Source: Ichthyophis bannanicus (taxonomy: Eukaryota; Chordata; Amphibia; Gymnophiona; Ichthyophiidae). Taken from it: a stretch of 64,000 nt of DNA. Positions 43,881-55,748 of the stretch are shown piece by piece (positions within the stretch are counted from its first letter, which is position 1; every line of letters starts with the position of its first letter). The position numbers were made by a program, and so were the translations under genes. Under the pieces are notes generated by a model. It did not search any database. It saw only the letters and a program-made list of their open reading frames with translations, and was not told where the DNA came from. Location: positions 412,092,159-412,156,158 of the forward strand of contig CM066034.1 of the NCBI GenBank assembly GCA_033557465.1, read 5' to 3'.

Positions 43881-45141
43881 TACACGTCTCAGTGGAATTT
43901 CGAAACATGCTTTTTATGGATGTGGGAATTCTCACTATATCTAGCCTGCAAGGGAAAGTGGTGGGGCGGAGTAAGTGGAGTGGTCAGGGCCTACAGTGCA
44001 GACATGAATTCACTATTTTATATAGAGAATCCGTATCTAGAAGAAAAAATTTAGATGTCAGTATTTACACCTGCCCCTAGGCACTAATAAGTGCCTGCTG
44101 AGAGTGTCTATTTTTAATGCTGACATCAGGGCTCCCCCTAACTCACATACCTGATCACAGAAACCCCTCAGCTGCCCCCAACTGGCAATCATCCAATCCT
44201 CTCCTCCATTCTTCTAAGAACATCAGAAGTTCTCCTTCCCTTGAAGGCCACCCAGGCAAATCCCACAATGCTGAACCTCTCTCCTCTTTGCTGCCAGATC
44301 AGGAGCTCTACTGATTCCCTCTCAGCAGCCGATTGCAACCCCCAGATATACTTATGTCATCAGTGTATAATGAGAACAGAAGTGAGGACCACACACGTCT
44401 GTTCAACGTGCAGTAGATCTTCAAAATACTACTGCTAAGCCCCAGCAGTAATCTCGCAGTACTGGCAGTAGGGCAAGACTACTGCTAAGAGTCAGCAGTG
44501 CCATTTTGAAGATCTACCACATACTAAGCAGTAGCAAGTGGGCTTTGCTCCTACTTCTACTATATACCATTGACACCAATAAGCCCGGGGAAGGGGCTTT
44601 CAGATGCTGGGAGGTTGGTGAAGTCCTAATCTAGTGGCAAGGAGGGGTCTTCGATGGGGAGGGGGTAATTTTCTTGAGGTTTTCCTGGAGGGTATTTGGG
44701 GAAAGAAGGGATTATGGATGCCATGGGGGAAGGGAGGGGGGCTCTGCTATGTGCCTCAGGTGAGAGGAAGGGAGGTGGGATCGAATGGTTGCTGATGATG
44801 GGGTGTACCTCTCAGGTCAGGGGAAACCAGGGGATGGATTTCCTGGGGTTAGGGATGTGGGTGAATGGGTAGGGACCTGGACCTGTGGTGCTGCATTGGG
44901 ATTCTATATGTGCTAATTCAGCAAATTTAGGAGACTGCTCTCATGACTAGGTGGGTGGTGGGGGTACAAATGGCTTTTTTTCTCATGTGTAGATTCCTAA
45001 AATTGCTGCTCCTGCCAGATGTGCAAGGGCATACTTGTGCTGTCCTGCAAATATTTTACAAGGCGCTCTATGTATAGCTCTTGTAAAATACTGTCCTAAT
45101 TCTCCCTTTTATATCCAGTGTGACTTGCCCTGTGAAATTCA
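43881..45141. other. mostly unassigned DNA
   Basis: Only the short foldback at 44413-44517 stands out. The remainder shows no recognisable gene or repeat, apart from G-rich runs near 44650-44830. Confidence 0.4.
44413..44517. repeat. 105-bp foldback
   Basis: The ends GTAGATCTTCAAAATA and CATTTTGAAGATCTAC are inverted. CAGTAG and CTACTGCTAAG motifs repeat inside. It could be a small MITE, but no duplication is clear. Confidence 0.6.
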
Positions 45142-45310
45142 TAAGAACATAAGATATGCCATATTGGGTCAGACCAAGGTCCATCAAGCCCAGTGTCCTG
45201 TTTCCAACAGTGGCCAATCTAGGTCATAAGTACCTAGCAGTTTCCCCAAAAGACACAGGTTCCACAATGCTTGTGTTGGGTCAAGAAGTGATATCCCGGG
45301 TACCTTTTAA
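45142..45310 (-). mobile_element. CR1 copy B, 3' end
   Basis: CR1 on the minus strand with the same 3' terminus as copy A (TAAGAACATAAG, CAGTGTCCTGTTTCC). It is split by piggyBac at the TTAA 45307-45310. Confidence 0.8.
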
Positions 45311-46812
45311 CCCTGGGAGTACCGATGAGGTCAAAAGTGGCCCCATTGCAATTTTCACAATGCATATCTCGGAAACTACTTGTTCAAGAATGCAATCTTT
45401 TTATGACTTTTCACATGTCAATATTCTCTTTATATTGTGCCATGGGAGCAATAATTTTCATCTGCTAGGTGATGCTAGTGATGAATTGCAGCACAGAGTA
45501 CTAGTGGGGTCATTTTTTACCCCAGTTGCTTACGTCCAGTTTGGATCGTGATACAATTTGAAGTTTTGTGAATTTTTTGATCTGACAAAGGTATTTATCA
45601 TTAATTATGTATCATTTATTTTTTTGTACTCTTATTTTATGAAAATTACACATTTTCTGTAATTGATTACGTTCTCTAATTATTTCCGATGAAGTCTAAA
45701 GGCTTTCAGCTCGTTCATCATGATTATTGTACACCTATAGTAAACCTGCTTTGCGTTTTATTCAACTTTATCTTTGTTTATTTATTATAGGTTATTGTTT
45801 ATGATGTCAAAATGAAAGTATTCAGCTGCCCAAGTAAGAGAAATATTGCAACGAGATGCTGGATGCTGCCAGTGACGGCTCTGAGTCGCCTGATGATGCA
45901 GCATATTCAGCAAGCAAAGAAGCATATCAGCCAAGTTCGGGTGATAAATCTGATGATGACAGTCATGATTCAGATGGCGACAGCAGTTGGTCGCCAAGTG
46001 AATGTGAGACTGATGTTGAGCCGGTAACATTGACTGCAACAAAGAGTCAAGTTACAGGTCGAGACAAAGGTCGAGGCTGTGCTGGATGGGGAAGAAGGCA
46101 GGAGTCCTCGGTGTCAGTATCATCTGTGAGTAATCTTAGTTGTGGTCGTAGAGGAGCTAAGAGGTCAACTATAAGCACAAATGTTGCCATTGAAGCCTTT
46201 GTATCTAAGGATGCCACATCATGGAATAGGAAACCTATAAAGCAAGCTGCTGGAAGATACGCCAGAGCTAATGTCTTGCCCGTACAACAAGGTCTTACAA
46301 GGTATGCTGTACGAAATGTTGATGGCCCTCTCGCAGCATTCCACTTGTCCATGAGGAAGAACTTATTGAATGAAATCATGATGTGGACGAGCAAACAAGG
46401 AAGACACATTTATAATGACACCTGGAAGTATTTGACAGACAGAGAATTTCAACGTTTTCTTGGACTTCTGATCCTCTCAGGCGTGTACAAGTCATGAAAT
46501 GAATCCATAGTTCAGTTGTGGAACCTTGAAGATGGTCATTCTGTTTTCGGCAAAAATATGGCCCGTAACCATTTTCAATCAATTCATAAACCAATCAGAA
46601 TCAAAAATAGAAATACCTCAAACAAGTGAGATCCTGACAATAAAAGCCCCCTATAATCTAAATTACTTTTTTTGTCGGAGATAGTCAGCAAAGTGAGCGG
46701 AGTATCTACCGCACACCACTGTGACTGCTCCTATTTTTATTTTTTAATAAGAATGCTGTACTTAGCTCATAGGAACTTCTCAAAGCAGTTGAAGATGCCA
46801 GTTCACAAGGTT

Positions 46813-46868
46813 GGCGACGTGCCACACGTTTCGGGTCAAACAAACAGTTGAAGACCCTGCTTCAGGCC
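46813..46868 (-). ncRNA. hammerhead motif in left pLTR
   Basis: On the minus strand stem I GGC pairs with GCC at the ends and the core is CTGAAG followed by CA. Stem II GGGTC/GACCC is perfect and encloses a 15-base loop. The core GAA follows, then stem III ACGTG/CACGT with loop TGG, and C at the cleavage position. A9 of the core reads C, so activity is doubtful. Confidence 0.55.
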
Positions 46869-47059
46869 ATCTCTCACTGGCAACACAGTTCAAACTCCGC
46901 AGTAACATCATGAACAGCTTTCAAAATGAATCAAAGAAAGAGGAGGTGCTCTTATGCTTCAGCGTCTGACGTCACTTTCCACAGGTGCTAGTTGATGCTC
47001 ACGGAAGCCAGTCGCAATAGCAAGGGAAATCTCACAGTCAAGAGAACCCCTTGTGAAGG

Positions 47060-49257
47060 TTAAATGATGGTGTACCAATCGATTTGAATATTGAGTCCCT
47101 GAGGGGCAACTGAGTTTAAGCGAAATATCCACTTCTGTTCACGTAATTGTAAGCGCTGTTCCCGATCGCCTCCCCTAGGGTCAGTTGGTTCACAATCAAC
47201 AACTCTCCAACGTAAGGAATCAAAATCATGTGAATGTTGTAAACAATGTTCAACCATGGGAGCAGATATAGTTCTTGTTCGTAAACGGGAAGCATGTTCT
47301 GACAGCCTGAGTTTGACAGGGCGAATTGTACATCCTACATAATATTTCTCACATGGACAGATTATCAAATAAACTACAAAAGTAGAAAGACAGTTCGTAT
47401 AGCCATGTAGAGAATAGATCCGAGAGGTGTGTGAATCTGTCCAGGTTTCTCCCGAAGTTGTAGAACTACAATATTTACAGTGATTGCAGGGATAGTGTCC
47501 TTTTATGTCAAAGCTGCGTAAAGGACGATCCATCATGTGTGTGGTCTTCATAATAAGATCTCTCAAGTTCGCCTTTCTTGAATAGGCAATATGAAGGGTC
47601 TTATTATTAAAACAGGAATGCAGACCTAATATCGGCCAAAATTGATGCAGTATCTGTGCCACCTGTGGCATCCTGTTAGTATAAGGCAAGATGCCGGTAA
47701 CCACATTTTCCTCAGATGAAACACTCGCTAGTAGCAATAGCCACTCACGATGAAGATGCTTAGCTCATTTATAAGCTTTCAAAATCACTTTAGGAGGATA
47801 GCCCCTATGAAGAAGTCGATTCATTAAATCAGCAGCATGTAAACGAAATTCCGTTTTAGTGGAACAATTCCGACGAAGCCGTAGATATTGCCCAAAGGGC
47901 AATCCGCGTTTCAATGCTCGCAGATGAAAACTATCATAGCGAAGAAGAGTATTACGCTGTACCGGCTTCCGATATAGTGTTGTCTCCAAACCGGATGGTG
48001 TTAAAACCACTGTGACATCCAAAAACTGTATACTAGAGGCCTCCATCTGTGCTGAAAATTGAATGTTAGATTTGTGGGCATTAAGATATTGGATAAAAAG
48101 CTCCAAATCTGATCGAGTGCCTGTCCACAGAAAGAAGACATCATCAATAAAACGTCTCCAAAATGGTATGAAGCAAAATAGTGGATCCGAATAAACAAAC
48201 ATAGATTCAAAAATAGCCATGTAAGTGGTTGCTATGGATGGGGCCACCGTGGCACCCATCGCTATCCCCATCACTTGTAAATAAAATTGCTGTCAATAAA
48301 GAAAAAAATTGTTATTCAAAACTAGATCCAAAAGATCTAGCAGAAAGGATCTAGGGATCCGATCCAGAAGATCAAGAGGATAATCTAGAAGATGATGCAT
48401 AACTTCCTCTTGATTAATGTTAGTGTATAGGGACTGCACATCAAGGGTTACTAATTAGGTGTACGAAGAAACATCAGTGCATGCCACCAATTGAGCCAAA
48501 AAATCCCCAGTATCTCTAATGTACAAAGCAACTTTTGCTGCTGCAGGCTGCAAAAAAAGTCACAGAATTTAGATAATGGTTCAAGTAGGGAATCACGGCA
48601 AGATACAATTGGCCTGCCCGGTGGATCCAATAGAGACTTATGAATTTTAGGAACTAAATAAAATATGGGAACCTTTAGATGTTTCTTGGTTAAGAATTCT
48701 GATTCCTGTTTAGTAATCCAATTACAAAAAAACGCTTGAGAAATTAAACTTTGAATCCGAGTTTGCAATGCATCAGTAGGATCGACACTTAAACAACAAT
48801 AGGTGTTACGATTATTAAGATGAATATCAATTTCTCGTTGATACTGATCCGATGATAAAACAACAGTCACTCCACCTTTGTCAGCTCGTCGAATAACGAC
48901 GTCCATTGCAGCTAATTGTCGAAGAACTTCATTTTGATCCTTTGACAAATTGAAATAAGTTTTTGAAGACTGCTGTTCCAAAACTCGTAGTTGCTTCAAG
49001 ACCAGATCTTGAAAAAGTGAAATGCTGCAATCAATCGTACCCGGAGGCAGCCATTTAGAAGATGGTTTCACCACGGAACATCCTGCCAAAGTGGGAGACT
49101 CAGAGAAATGGTGTATAACCCGAAGCTTGCGAAAAAATCTATGAAGTGCCAATCGTGTTGTAAAGCTATCATATAAAGGGGTGGGTACAAAAGACAGACC
49201 CAATTCCAAAACTTGTAGTTGAGATGGCGACTGGCTTCCATGAGCATCAGCTAGCAC
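47060..49257 (-). pseudogene. Penelope-type reverse transcriptase with GIY-YIG endonuclease
   Basis: Three consecutive frames (49257-48451, 48274-47765, 47737-47060) form one protein with two breaks. The first has VIRRADKGGVTVVLS and FYLVPKIHKS plus PGRPIVS, the Penelope reverse-transcriptase start. The second has MGIAMGATVAPSIATTYM, RRFIDDVFFLW (catalytic Asp pair) and IQFLDVTV. The third ends in a GIY-YIG nuclease domain (YLIICPCEKYYVGCT, RLSEHASRL, and Glu/Asn further on). It copies RNA at a nicked target, possibly cut by the GIY-YIG domain. The breaks inactivate it. Confidence 0.9.
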
Positions 49258-49373
49258 CTGTGGAAAGTGACGTCAGACGCTGAAGCATAAGAGCACCTCC
49301 TCTTTCTTTGATTCATTTTGAAAGCGGTTCATGATGTTACTGTGGAGTTTGAACTGTGTTGCCAGCGAGAGAT

Positions 49374-49431
49374 GGCCTGAAGCTGGGTCTTCAACTATGT
49401 TTGTTTGAACCGAAACGTGTGGCACGTCGCC
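49374..49431 (+). ncRNA. hammerhead motif in right pLTR
   Basis: Same fold as at 46813-46868, in the opposite orientation. Stem II is damaged (GGGTC now faces GAACC). Stem III ACGTG/CACGT and stem I GGC/GCC are kept. Confidence 0.45.
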
Positions 49432-50913
49432 AACCTTGTGAACTGGCATCTTCAACTGCTTTGAGAAGTTCCTATGAGCTAAGTACAGCATTCTTATTAA
49501 AAAATAAAAATAGGAGCAGTCACGGTGGTGTGCGGTAGATACTCCACTCACTTTGCTGACTATCTCCGTAACCGTTTTCAGCAAATTTCTTGTGCTCTCA
49601 GATTTGATGATGCAACCAACAGATGTGAACAATGAGGCGTGGATAAGCTTGCTCCAATCAGACACATTTTTGATACCTGGGAAGCAACTCTAAGTGGCAC
49701 CTTTGTTCCTGGTGAAAATGTTACCGTGGATGAGCAACTGCTTACATTTCGTGGCCGTATTCCATTCAGACAATATATTCCCAGGAAACCTGGTAAATAT
49801 GGCATAAAGCTATGGATGTTGTGTGACAGTGCAACGTCATATGTTCTGCATCTTCAAGTATAAACAGGAAGGGAACTCGGACAAAACAGGGAACAGAATT
49901 AGATTGAAAGGGTTGTGCTGCAACTCACTGAAGGATTGACGTGATCTGGCAGAAATGTTACTGTTGACAATTTCTTCTGCAGTTTATCCCTGTCACGGAA
50001 ATTGCTAGAAAAACAAATGACACTTTTGGGGACAATTCGAAAGAACAGAAAATAATTACCTCCAGAATTTGTAACAGCAAAGGGCCGAGAGGAATTCACT
50101 TCACTGTTTGCCTTTCGCGATGACGCCACTCTGGTTTCCTATTGCCCGAAGAAAGGAAAAGTGGTTGTTCTTCTGAGCAGTTTGCATGATCAAGAAGAAG
50201 TAGATAACACATGTCCAGACAAAAAAACACACATGATCTTGGACTATAATTCCAGTAAAGGTGGAGTACATACGGCAGATCAAATGTTGCGCACGTATAT
50301 TACAAAACGAATGACAAGACGCTGGCCAGTGACAATCTTCTACAACATGTTGGACATCAGTGCTTTGAACACCTTCATTGTTTGGATGTCACTAAATCCA
50401 GAATGGCAGTCCAAATCAAAGCACAGACGTTGTCTATTCCTCTTGGAATTAGGAAAGCAGCTGCTTCAGAGTAATTGCAGCAAGATTTCTTCCAGCATTG
50501 AAGAAGCCACTGACGCTGTTTGCAATGTGAGGATCCCAAAGAAAAGGACAAGGTGTCACTGCTGTTCCAGAGAAAAAGACAAGAAAAGCAACATAGTTTG
50601 CACTTCCTGCAAGTGCAATGTTTGCAAAGAACATTTGGAAATTGTCTGTGTCTCATGCAAATGACTGCAGTATTTTACTGTGTTCATCAAGTGCATGCAA
50701 AAACTGCTTTCATGGCAACTCTTCTTCATGTAATTTTATGCTAAAGCATTCAATTTCAAAACATTTAACCTTCATATAATAAATAATAAATTTGGAATAA
50801 TATTTTGTCAGTTTAGTTTAAAATTTTCATGGTTAACAATTAAAATTCGTCGTGGGGTCATTTATGACCCCAGCGGTATTCAGTGTGTGCAAAAAATCTC
50901 GGTAATTCCATGG

Positions 50914-53193
50914 TTAATAATGGTTTATGGAACTATCCTAAAGGAACTTATCCAAACCTTTTTTAAACCCAGCTACACTAATAGCTTTTACTACATCCTC
51001 TGGTAACAAATTCCAGAGTTTGAGTTGAGTGAAAAAATATTTTCCCTTATTAGTCTTAAATAGTTCACCCTGTAGCTTCATTGCATGTCTCTAGTCTTTC
51101 TATATTCTGATGATGTAAATTGATCTACAATTACCCGTTCCATTCCATTCATTAATTTAGAGACCTCTATAAAATCTCCCCTCAGCCATCTCTTTTCCAG
51201 GTTGAAGAACTCTAACCTTTTTAACCTCTCTTCATAGGGATATCCTTCCATCCCTTTTACCATTTTAGTGGCTCTTCTCTGTACCTTTTCTAATAACGCT
51301 ATATATATACACAATACTTAAGGTGCGGTCACACCATGGAATGATAGAGGCATTATAATATCCTTTGTTTTATTTTCCATTCCTTTCCTTATGATACCTA
51401 GCATTCCATTGGCTCTCTTGGCCACAGTTGCACACTGCGCGGAGGGTCTTAAAATGTTATCCACGATGACACCTAAATCTTTTTCCTTGGTGATGGCTTC
51501 TAATGTTTAACCTTGCATCATGTAACCATAGTTTGGGTTTTTCTTTCCTAGGTGCATAACTTTGCACTTATCCACATTAAATTTCATCTGCCATTTGGAT
51601 GCCCAGTCTTCCAATTTAACAAGATCCTCTTGCAATTTTCCACAATCCTCTTAGGTTTTAACAACTTTAAATAGTTTTGTGTCATCTGCAAATTTGATAA
51701 CCTCACTCATTATTCCCTTTTCCAGGTCATTTATGAATATGTCAAAAAGCAGCGGACCCAGCAGAGATCCCTGGGGTACTACTCTATTCAATTTTTTCCA
51801 TTGTGAAAAATGGCCATTTAGTCCTTTCTATCTTTTAACCAGTTCCTGATCCACAAAAGTACATTGCCTCCTATCCCATGACTTTTTAGTTTTGCCAAAA
51901 GTCTCTGATGAGGGACCTTTTCAAAGGCTTTCTGAAAGTCCAGATACACTATATCTACTGACCCACCTTTGTCTACCTGTTTATTCACACCTTCAAAAAA
52001 ACATAACAGATTAGTAAGACGAGATCTTCCTTGTCTAAAACCATGTTGGCTGTCTCCCATTAAGCCATGACTATCTACATGTTTATTTTATTTTATTTTA
52101 TTTAACAATTCTTATATACCGCGCTATTTCTCATCAGTGCAGTTTACATCGAACAATTACATGTTCACTAATTTTGTTCTTTATGATGGTTAATACCATT
52201 TTTTCCAGTACTGACGTAAGGCTGACTGGTCTGTAGTTTCCCGGATCACCCCTGGAACACTTTTTAAAAAATGGCGTTACATTGGTCATCCTCCAATCTT
52301 CAAATATTACAGATGATTTTAATGATAGTTCACAGATTACTAATAGCAGGTCTGCAATATCATATTTCAGTTCTTTTAACACTGTTGAATGTATGACATC
52401 CGGTCCAGGTGATTTGCTACTCTTCAGTTTATCAAATATTTCTAATACATCTTCCCAGTGTATCGATATTTCTTTCAATTCTTCTGCATTATCACCTTTA
52501 AATACCACTTCAGTCATGGGTAACATCCCTGCATCTTCCTCAGTAAAGACCAAAGCAAAGAATTCATTCAATCTCTCCGCTATAGCCTTGTCCCCTCTTA
52601 CTGCCCCTTTTACCCTTCTGTCATCTAATGGTCCAACTGACTCTCTCACAGGTTTTATGCTACGAATGTATTTGAAAAAGTCTTTATTATATGTTTTTGC
52701 ATCCACAGCAAGTTTCTTCTCAAATTCTCTCTTTGCCTTCTTTATCAATGCCTTCCATTTAACTTGCCAGTGTGTGTGTTGTTTCCCATTTTCATCATTT
52801 GGCTCTTTTTTTCCATTTCCTGAAAGATGCTTTTTTGGCAACAACAGCCTCTTGGACCTCACCTTTAAACTATGGCAGTTTTTTGGACTTACTTCCACTT
52901 TTCTTAAAGCATGGAATAAAGCTGGTTTGGGCTTCCAAGATAGTATTTTTAAACAACACCCAAGCTTGATGTAAGTCTTTAACCTTTGCAACTGCTTGTT
53001 TTAGTTTTTTCTTAGCTATTTTCCTCATTTTATTATAGTCTTCCTTTTGAAAGTTAAACGGTAGTACTGTGGATTTTCTTACCAGTCCTCTTCCATTAAT
53101 TAAATCAAACACGATCATGCTATGATCACTATTGCCAAGTGACGCCAAAACCTTTCTCTCTTGCACCAGATCTGGTGTTCCATTAAGGACTAA
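50914..53193 (-). pseudogene. CR1 copy B, reverse transcriptase and 3' region
   Basis: The minus strand carries NSDHSMIVFDLING (53140), KPVRESVGPLDDRRVKGAV, SPGPDVIHSTVLKEL and GNYRPVSLTSVLEK. Next come HGFRQGRS, YLDFQKAFEKVPHQRL (motif A) and an IKFADDTKLF-like motif C near 51690. An L2 tail is inserted at 52083-52155. Only a few breaks separate long frames, the longest at 52134-52991. Confidence 0.85.
52083..52155 (-). mobile_element. L2 3'-tail insertion
   Basis: TTTATTTTATTTTATTT followed by ATATACCGCGCTATTTCTCATCAG matches the 3' end of the L2-type LINE at 24387. It interrupts CR1 copy B. Confidence 0.65.
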
Positions 53194-53387
53194 GGGGCAT
53201 GTTTACTAAACATTCCTAACGTGCGGGGCCGCGGTAGTGTGCCTATGCCATATAAGGAGTGGGCGGTTCAGGCCGAAAAAGGAAAAAAAAAGACCGTATG
53301 TGTGCACGTCGCGTTAATGTGCGGGGCCCACATTAGCGCGTGGGAAGGCTAAGTGGGGCGCAGCTGTGCACATATAGGAATAGAGCC

Positions 53388-53456
53388 GTAGCACAACAGT
53401 GAAGACAATAACCAATGGTGCAGGGGCCATGGGTTCAATCCCCCAGTGTGTGCAGC
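53388..53456 (+). promoter_or_regulatory. tRNA-like module IIIa, element 4
   Basis: Box A TAGCACAACAG (53389-53399) and exact box B GGTTCAATCCC (53432-53442), with T-arm ATGGG/CCCAG. Confidence 0.6.
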
Positions 53457-53521
53457 CCAAAAAGGCTGGCTGATGCACCACCTTGAATGTGGAAATGTGT
53501 GTTAGGAGGCAAAATATTTTT

Positions 53522-53650
53522 GGGGCGGCATAAGGCGGCGCACTGTTCATTGTGGGGCGGCATAAGGCGGCGCACTGTTCATATTGGGGCGGCATAAGGC
53601 GGCGCACTGTTCATTGTGGGCAGCAGGATGCGGCGCGCTGATGGCCACAA
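53522..53650. repeat. 32-bp tandem repeat, element 4
   Basis: GGGGCGGCATAAGGCGGCGC starts at 53522, 53554 and 53586 (32-bp period), with a decayed fourth unit. It lies between the two type III modules. Confidence 0.85.
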
Positions 53651-53684
53651 GGCGGCACGCTGATGCTAAAGCAAAGGAACACAG

Positions 53685-53746
53685 CCACAGCACAATGGTT
53701 AAGACACTGACCAATGGTGCAGGGACCAGCGGTTCAATGCCCATTG
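53685..53746 (+). promoter_or_regulatory. tRNA-like module IIIb, element 4
   Basis: Box A-like CAGCACAATGGTTAAGAC and box B GGTTCAATGCC. Two modules in tandem flank the 32-bp repeat. Confidence 0.55.
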
Positions 53747-53822
53747 AAAAAGGCTAGCTGAGGCAGTATATTTTATGTTGTGGAGTGCTTTAGGAGGCTT
53801 TTTAATTCTATTTTGTGATAAC

Positions 53823-54065
53823 TACTAGCAAACGCACTCTCACAGCATGTTAACATAAGGCGGACCATAAGGCACATGTTACAGTGCACCGTCTGCCAAG
53901 GCACCCTAGAATGTCCCCTGTAGGGCAGCATGTATGTTGCGACACAGGATAATGTATAGTGCACCCTATATGGATGGCACCCATAAGGTGGCCTATAGGG
54001 CGCCCTAAAGAGCACCCTCAGAGGCACCTTATGGGTACAGTATGCCAAGGGTGTGTTTGCTGTCA
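53823..54065. repeat. 12-bp array foldback, element 4
   Basis: Decayed inverted ends (ACTAGCAAACGCACTCT and GGGTGTGTTTGCTGTCAT) enclose units such as CACCCTATATGG and CCTATAGGGCGCC. Confidence 0.6.
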
Positions 54066-54120
54066 TAAAAATATGTACAGTAAACAAAGATAATGCTCTG
54101 GACAACCCTATCACAGAACC

Positions 54121-54190
54121 CCACAGTGGGCTTGAACCTATGACCTCTGGCTGCAAAGGTAGTGATGTAACCATTGGGCTACAGCCCTAT
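54121..54190 (-). promoter_or_regulatory. tRNA-like module II, element 4
   Basis: On the minus strand box A TAGCCCAATGG and exact box B GGTTCAAGCCC (54128-54138). Confidence 0.6.
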
Positions 54191-55748
54191 AGCTGTCAGC
54201 AAGCCCCTGGCTGGCTGCAGAGAGCCTGCACGTCACCTCACAGACAGTCTGCTGTTGTAAACAAGATAGGGTTAGGCCACCCGTACCCATGATGCACTGC
54301 ACATGCACATCAGCTGTCCACAGATGCACACAAGATGGGGAATGCACCCCAACAGCTACCCGGCCTGGTAGGGGGAATTGTCCGTGTGCACCCACACAGC
54401 ACCTCGGCCTGGTAGGGGGTCCTGAGCGGGTGGACTACCAACAAAGAGTAGCTACACACCGTCACATTGTGCGGGTACTGTGCTTACCCTGAGGGTGTGA
54501 TGTGGCGCCCAGGACCAGGTCCACAACACCAGCCATGGCTGAATGAGGCCATGACAGAGCTCCAAAACAGTACTAACCTGTGAGATAGGAAGGTGCTACA
54601 TAAACATCTTGGATGTCTCAGTTAGTGGAAACCCCCATGGAACCCTAGGTGGTCAAGGTACCCCCCCCCCAGGGTGGCAAACAGGGCCTCCCACCAACAG
54701 ATCCCCATCCTACCCCCCCTGCACCAATGGCAGTAGAGTGGACAATCAAACCCCAGTCCTGCTGGGGAACAGACACCCTACAGGGCAGTCCAAGCAGCTC
54801 CACACACATCCATAACACAATATCAGACAGACTTTAGGCCTGGAAATCCAAAGCACTATCTGATATTCTCCTGCAGCAAGCCATCAGCCACTGCACCCTG
54901 CAAGGCACTCCATCAAGACACATACCAGCTGTGAACAGTCTGCTGGTTAGCCCTGATGGAAATGCATGCACCCAAAACTGGGGTGGCAGCACACACAAGC
55001 AGAGAGTTCTGTGAGGAGGCCCCAACAGGAAACCCATATATATCACAAGAGAGAAACACAATACAGCACTATGGGGATGCCTAGCCATGCTGTCATCACT
55101 GCACACTCAGGGTGAGAGTGCTCCCCCAGCAGCACATACAGAGGTCACCCTGTCTGTGTAGGTGGTGGCCGGGCACTACAATGCAGATGCATCCTGGCCA
55201 GCCCACCATGTCTGACCTATACCCATGGTACCTTGCTGCTCATTATGCACATTGGCAGGCCAATACTGGCAGTAGTGTTGGCAGTGTGGGTTGGGGAAGG
55301 TGTTTGCAGCCAACACACACTGTATAGACAGACACACACTCCCACACCTATGCCAGCATTGTGCTACTATTGAGGGGGTGATTAGCCTTGCCCACCACAC
55401 CGGTCCTGGGCACGGCACAGGCATGGATATGGTACGCAGTACTGCTGGGGGTCACTCCCCAGGGTGGTGAACACCGTCAGAGGCCAGGCCTGGAGCACAC
55501 AACGCAGACACCAAACAGATTGTTCGGATGGGGTCAACTAGCAGTATGTGCGTAACGTAGGGATATCTATCAGCCTGTACTCTTAGCAAACGTTTCAGAG
55601 CTGTGAACCTCAGGTGTAGGGTGACATTGCTAAGGTATGCAGGTGGTAGTATTGGGAGATGCACGCAGGGTCCAATGTTCTGCCTCTACAGGAGACATTG
55701 GCCAATGGGGCCTGTGGGTGTGGGTGTGGGTGTGTCTGCCCCTGTTGG

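Larger units (their letters stand above)
46677..49567 (-). mobile_element. Penelope-like element with inverted terminal repeats
   Basis: The element is bounded by inverted repeats of about 340 bp (46677-47016 and 49227-49567), both beginning GGAGATAGTCAGC. It contains a reverse transcriptase and GIY-YIG endonuclease on the minus strand. Inverted pLTRs are known in Penelope-like elements. Each repeat holds a hammerhead motif. It interrupts the piggyBac transposase. Confidence 0.85.
45856..50664 (+). pseudogene. piggyBac transposase, split by a Penelope element
   Basis: The N-terminal part (45856-46497) has an acidic Asp/Ser-rich start, then FLGLLILSGVYKS and RNHFQSIH. Stops follow. After the insertion (from 49568) come RNRFQQI, DKLAPIRHIFD, NVTVDEQLL (first catalytic Asp), RQYIPRKPGKYGIKLW and VTVDNFFCS (second Asp). 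DYNSSKGGVHTADQM then has His where the third catalytic Asp usually stands (GVD). The C-terminal zinc-binding cross-brace (CHCCSREK...CTSC...CKEHLEIVCVSC) is intact to the stop at 50664. Several stops and frame shifts, the insertion and the His change make it inactive. piggyBac transposases cut and rejoin DNA at TTAA. Confidence 0.85.
45311..50913 (+). mobile_element. piggyBac element interrupting CR1 copy B
   Basis: The ends CCCTGGGAGTACCGATG and the reverse complement of CCATGGAATTACCGAG are imperfect inverted repeats. They are flanked by TTAA on both sides (45307-45310, 50914-50917), the piggyBac target. It carries a broken transposase. A Penelope element of 2.9 kb lies inside. Sub-terminal GGGGTCATTTATGACCCC near 50855 is a palindrome. 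Confidence 0.9.
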
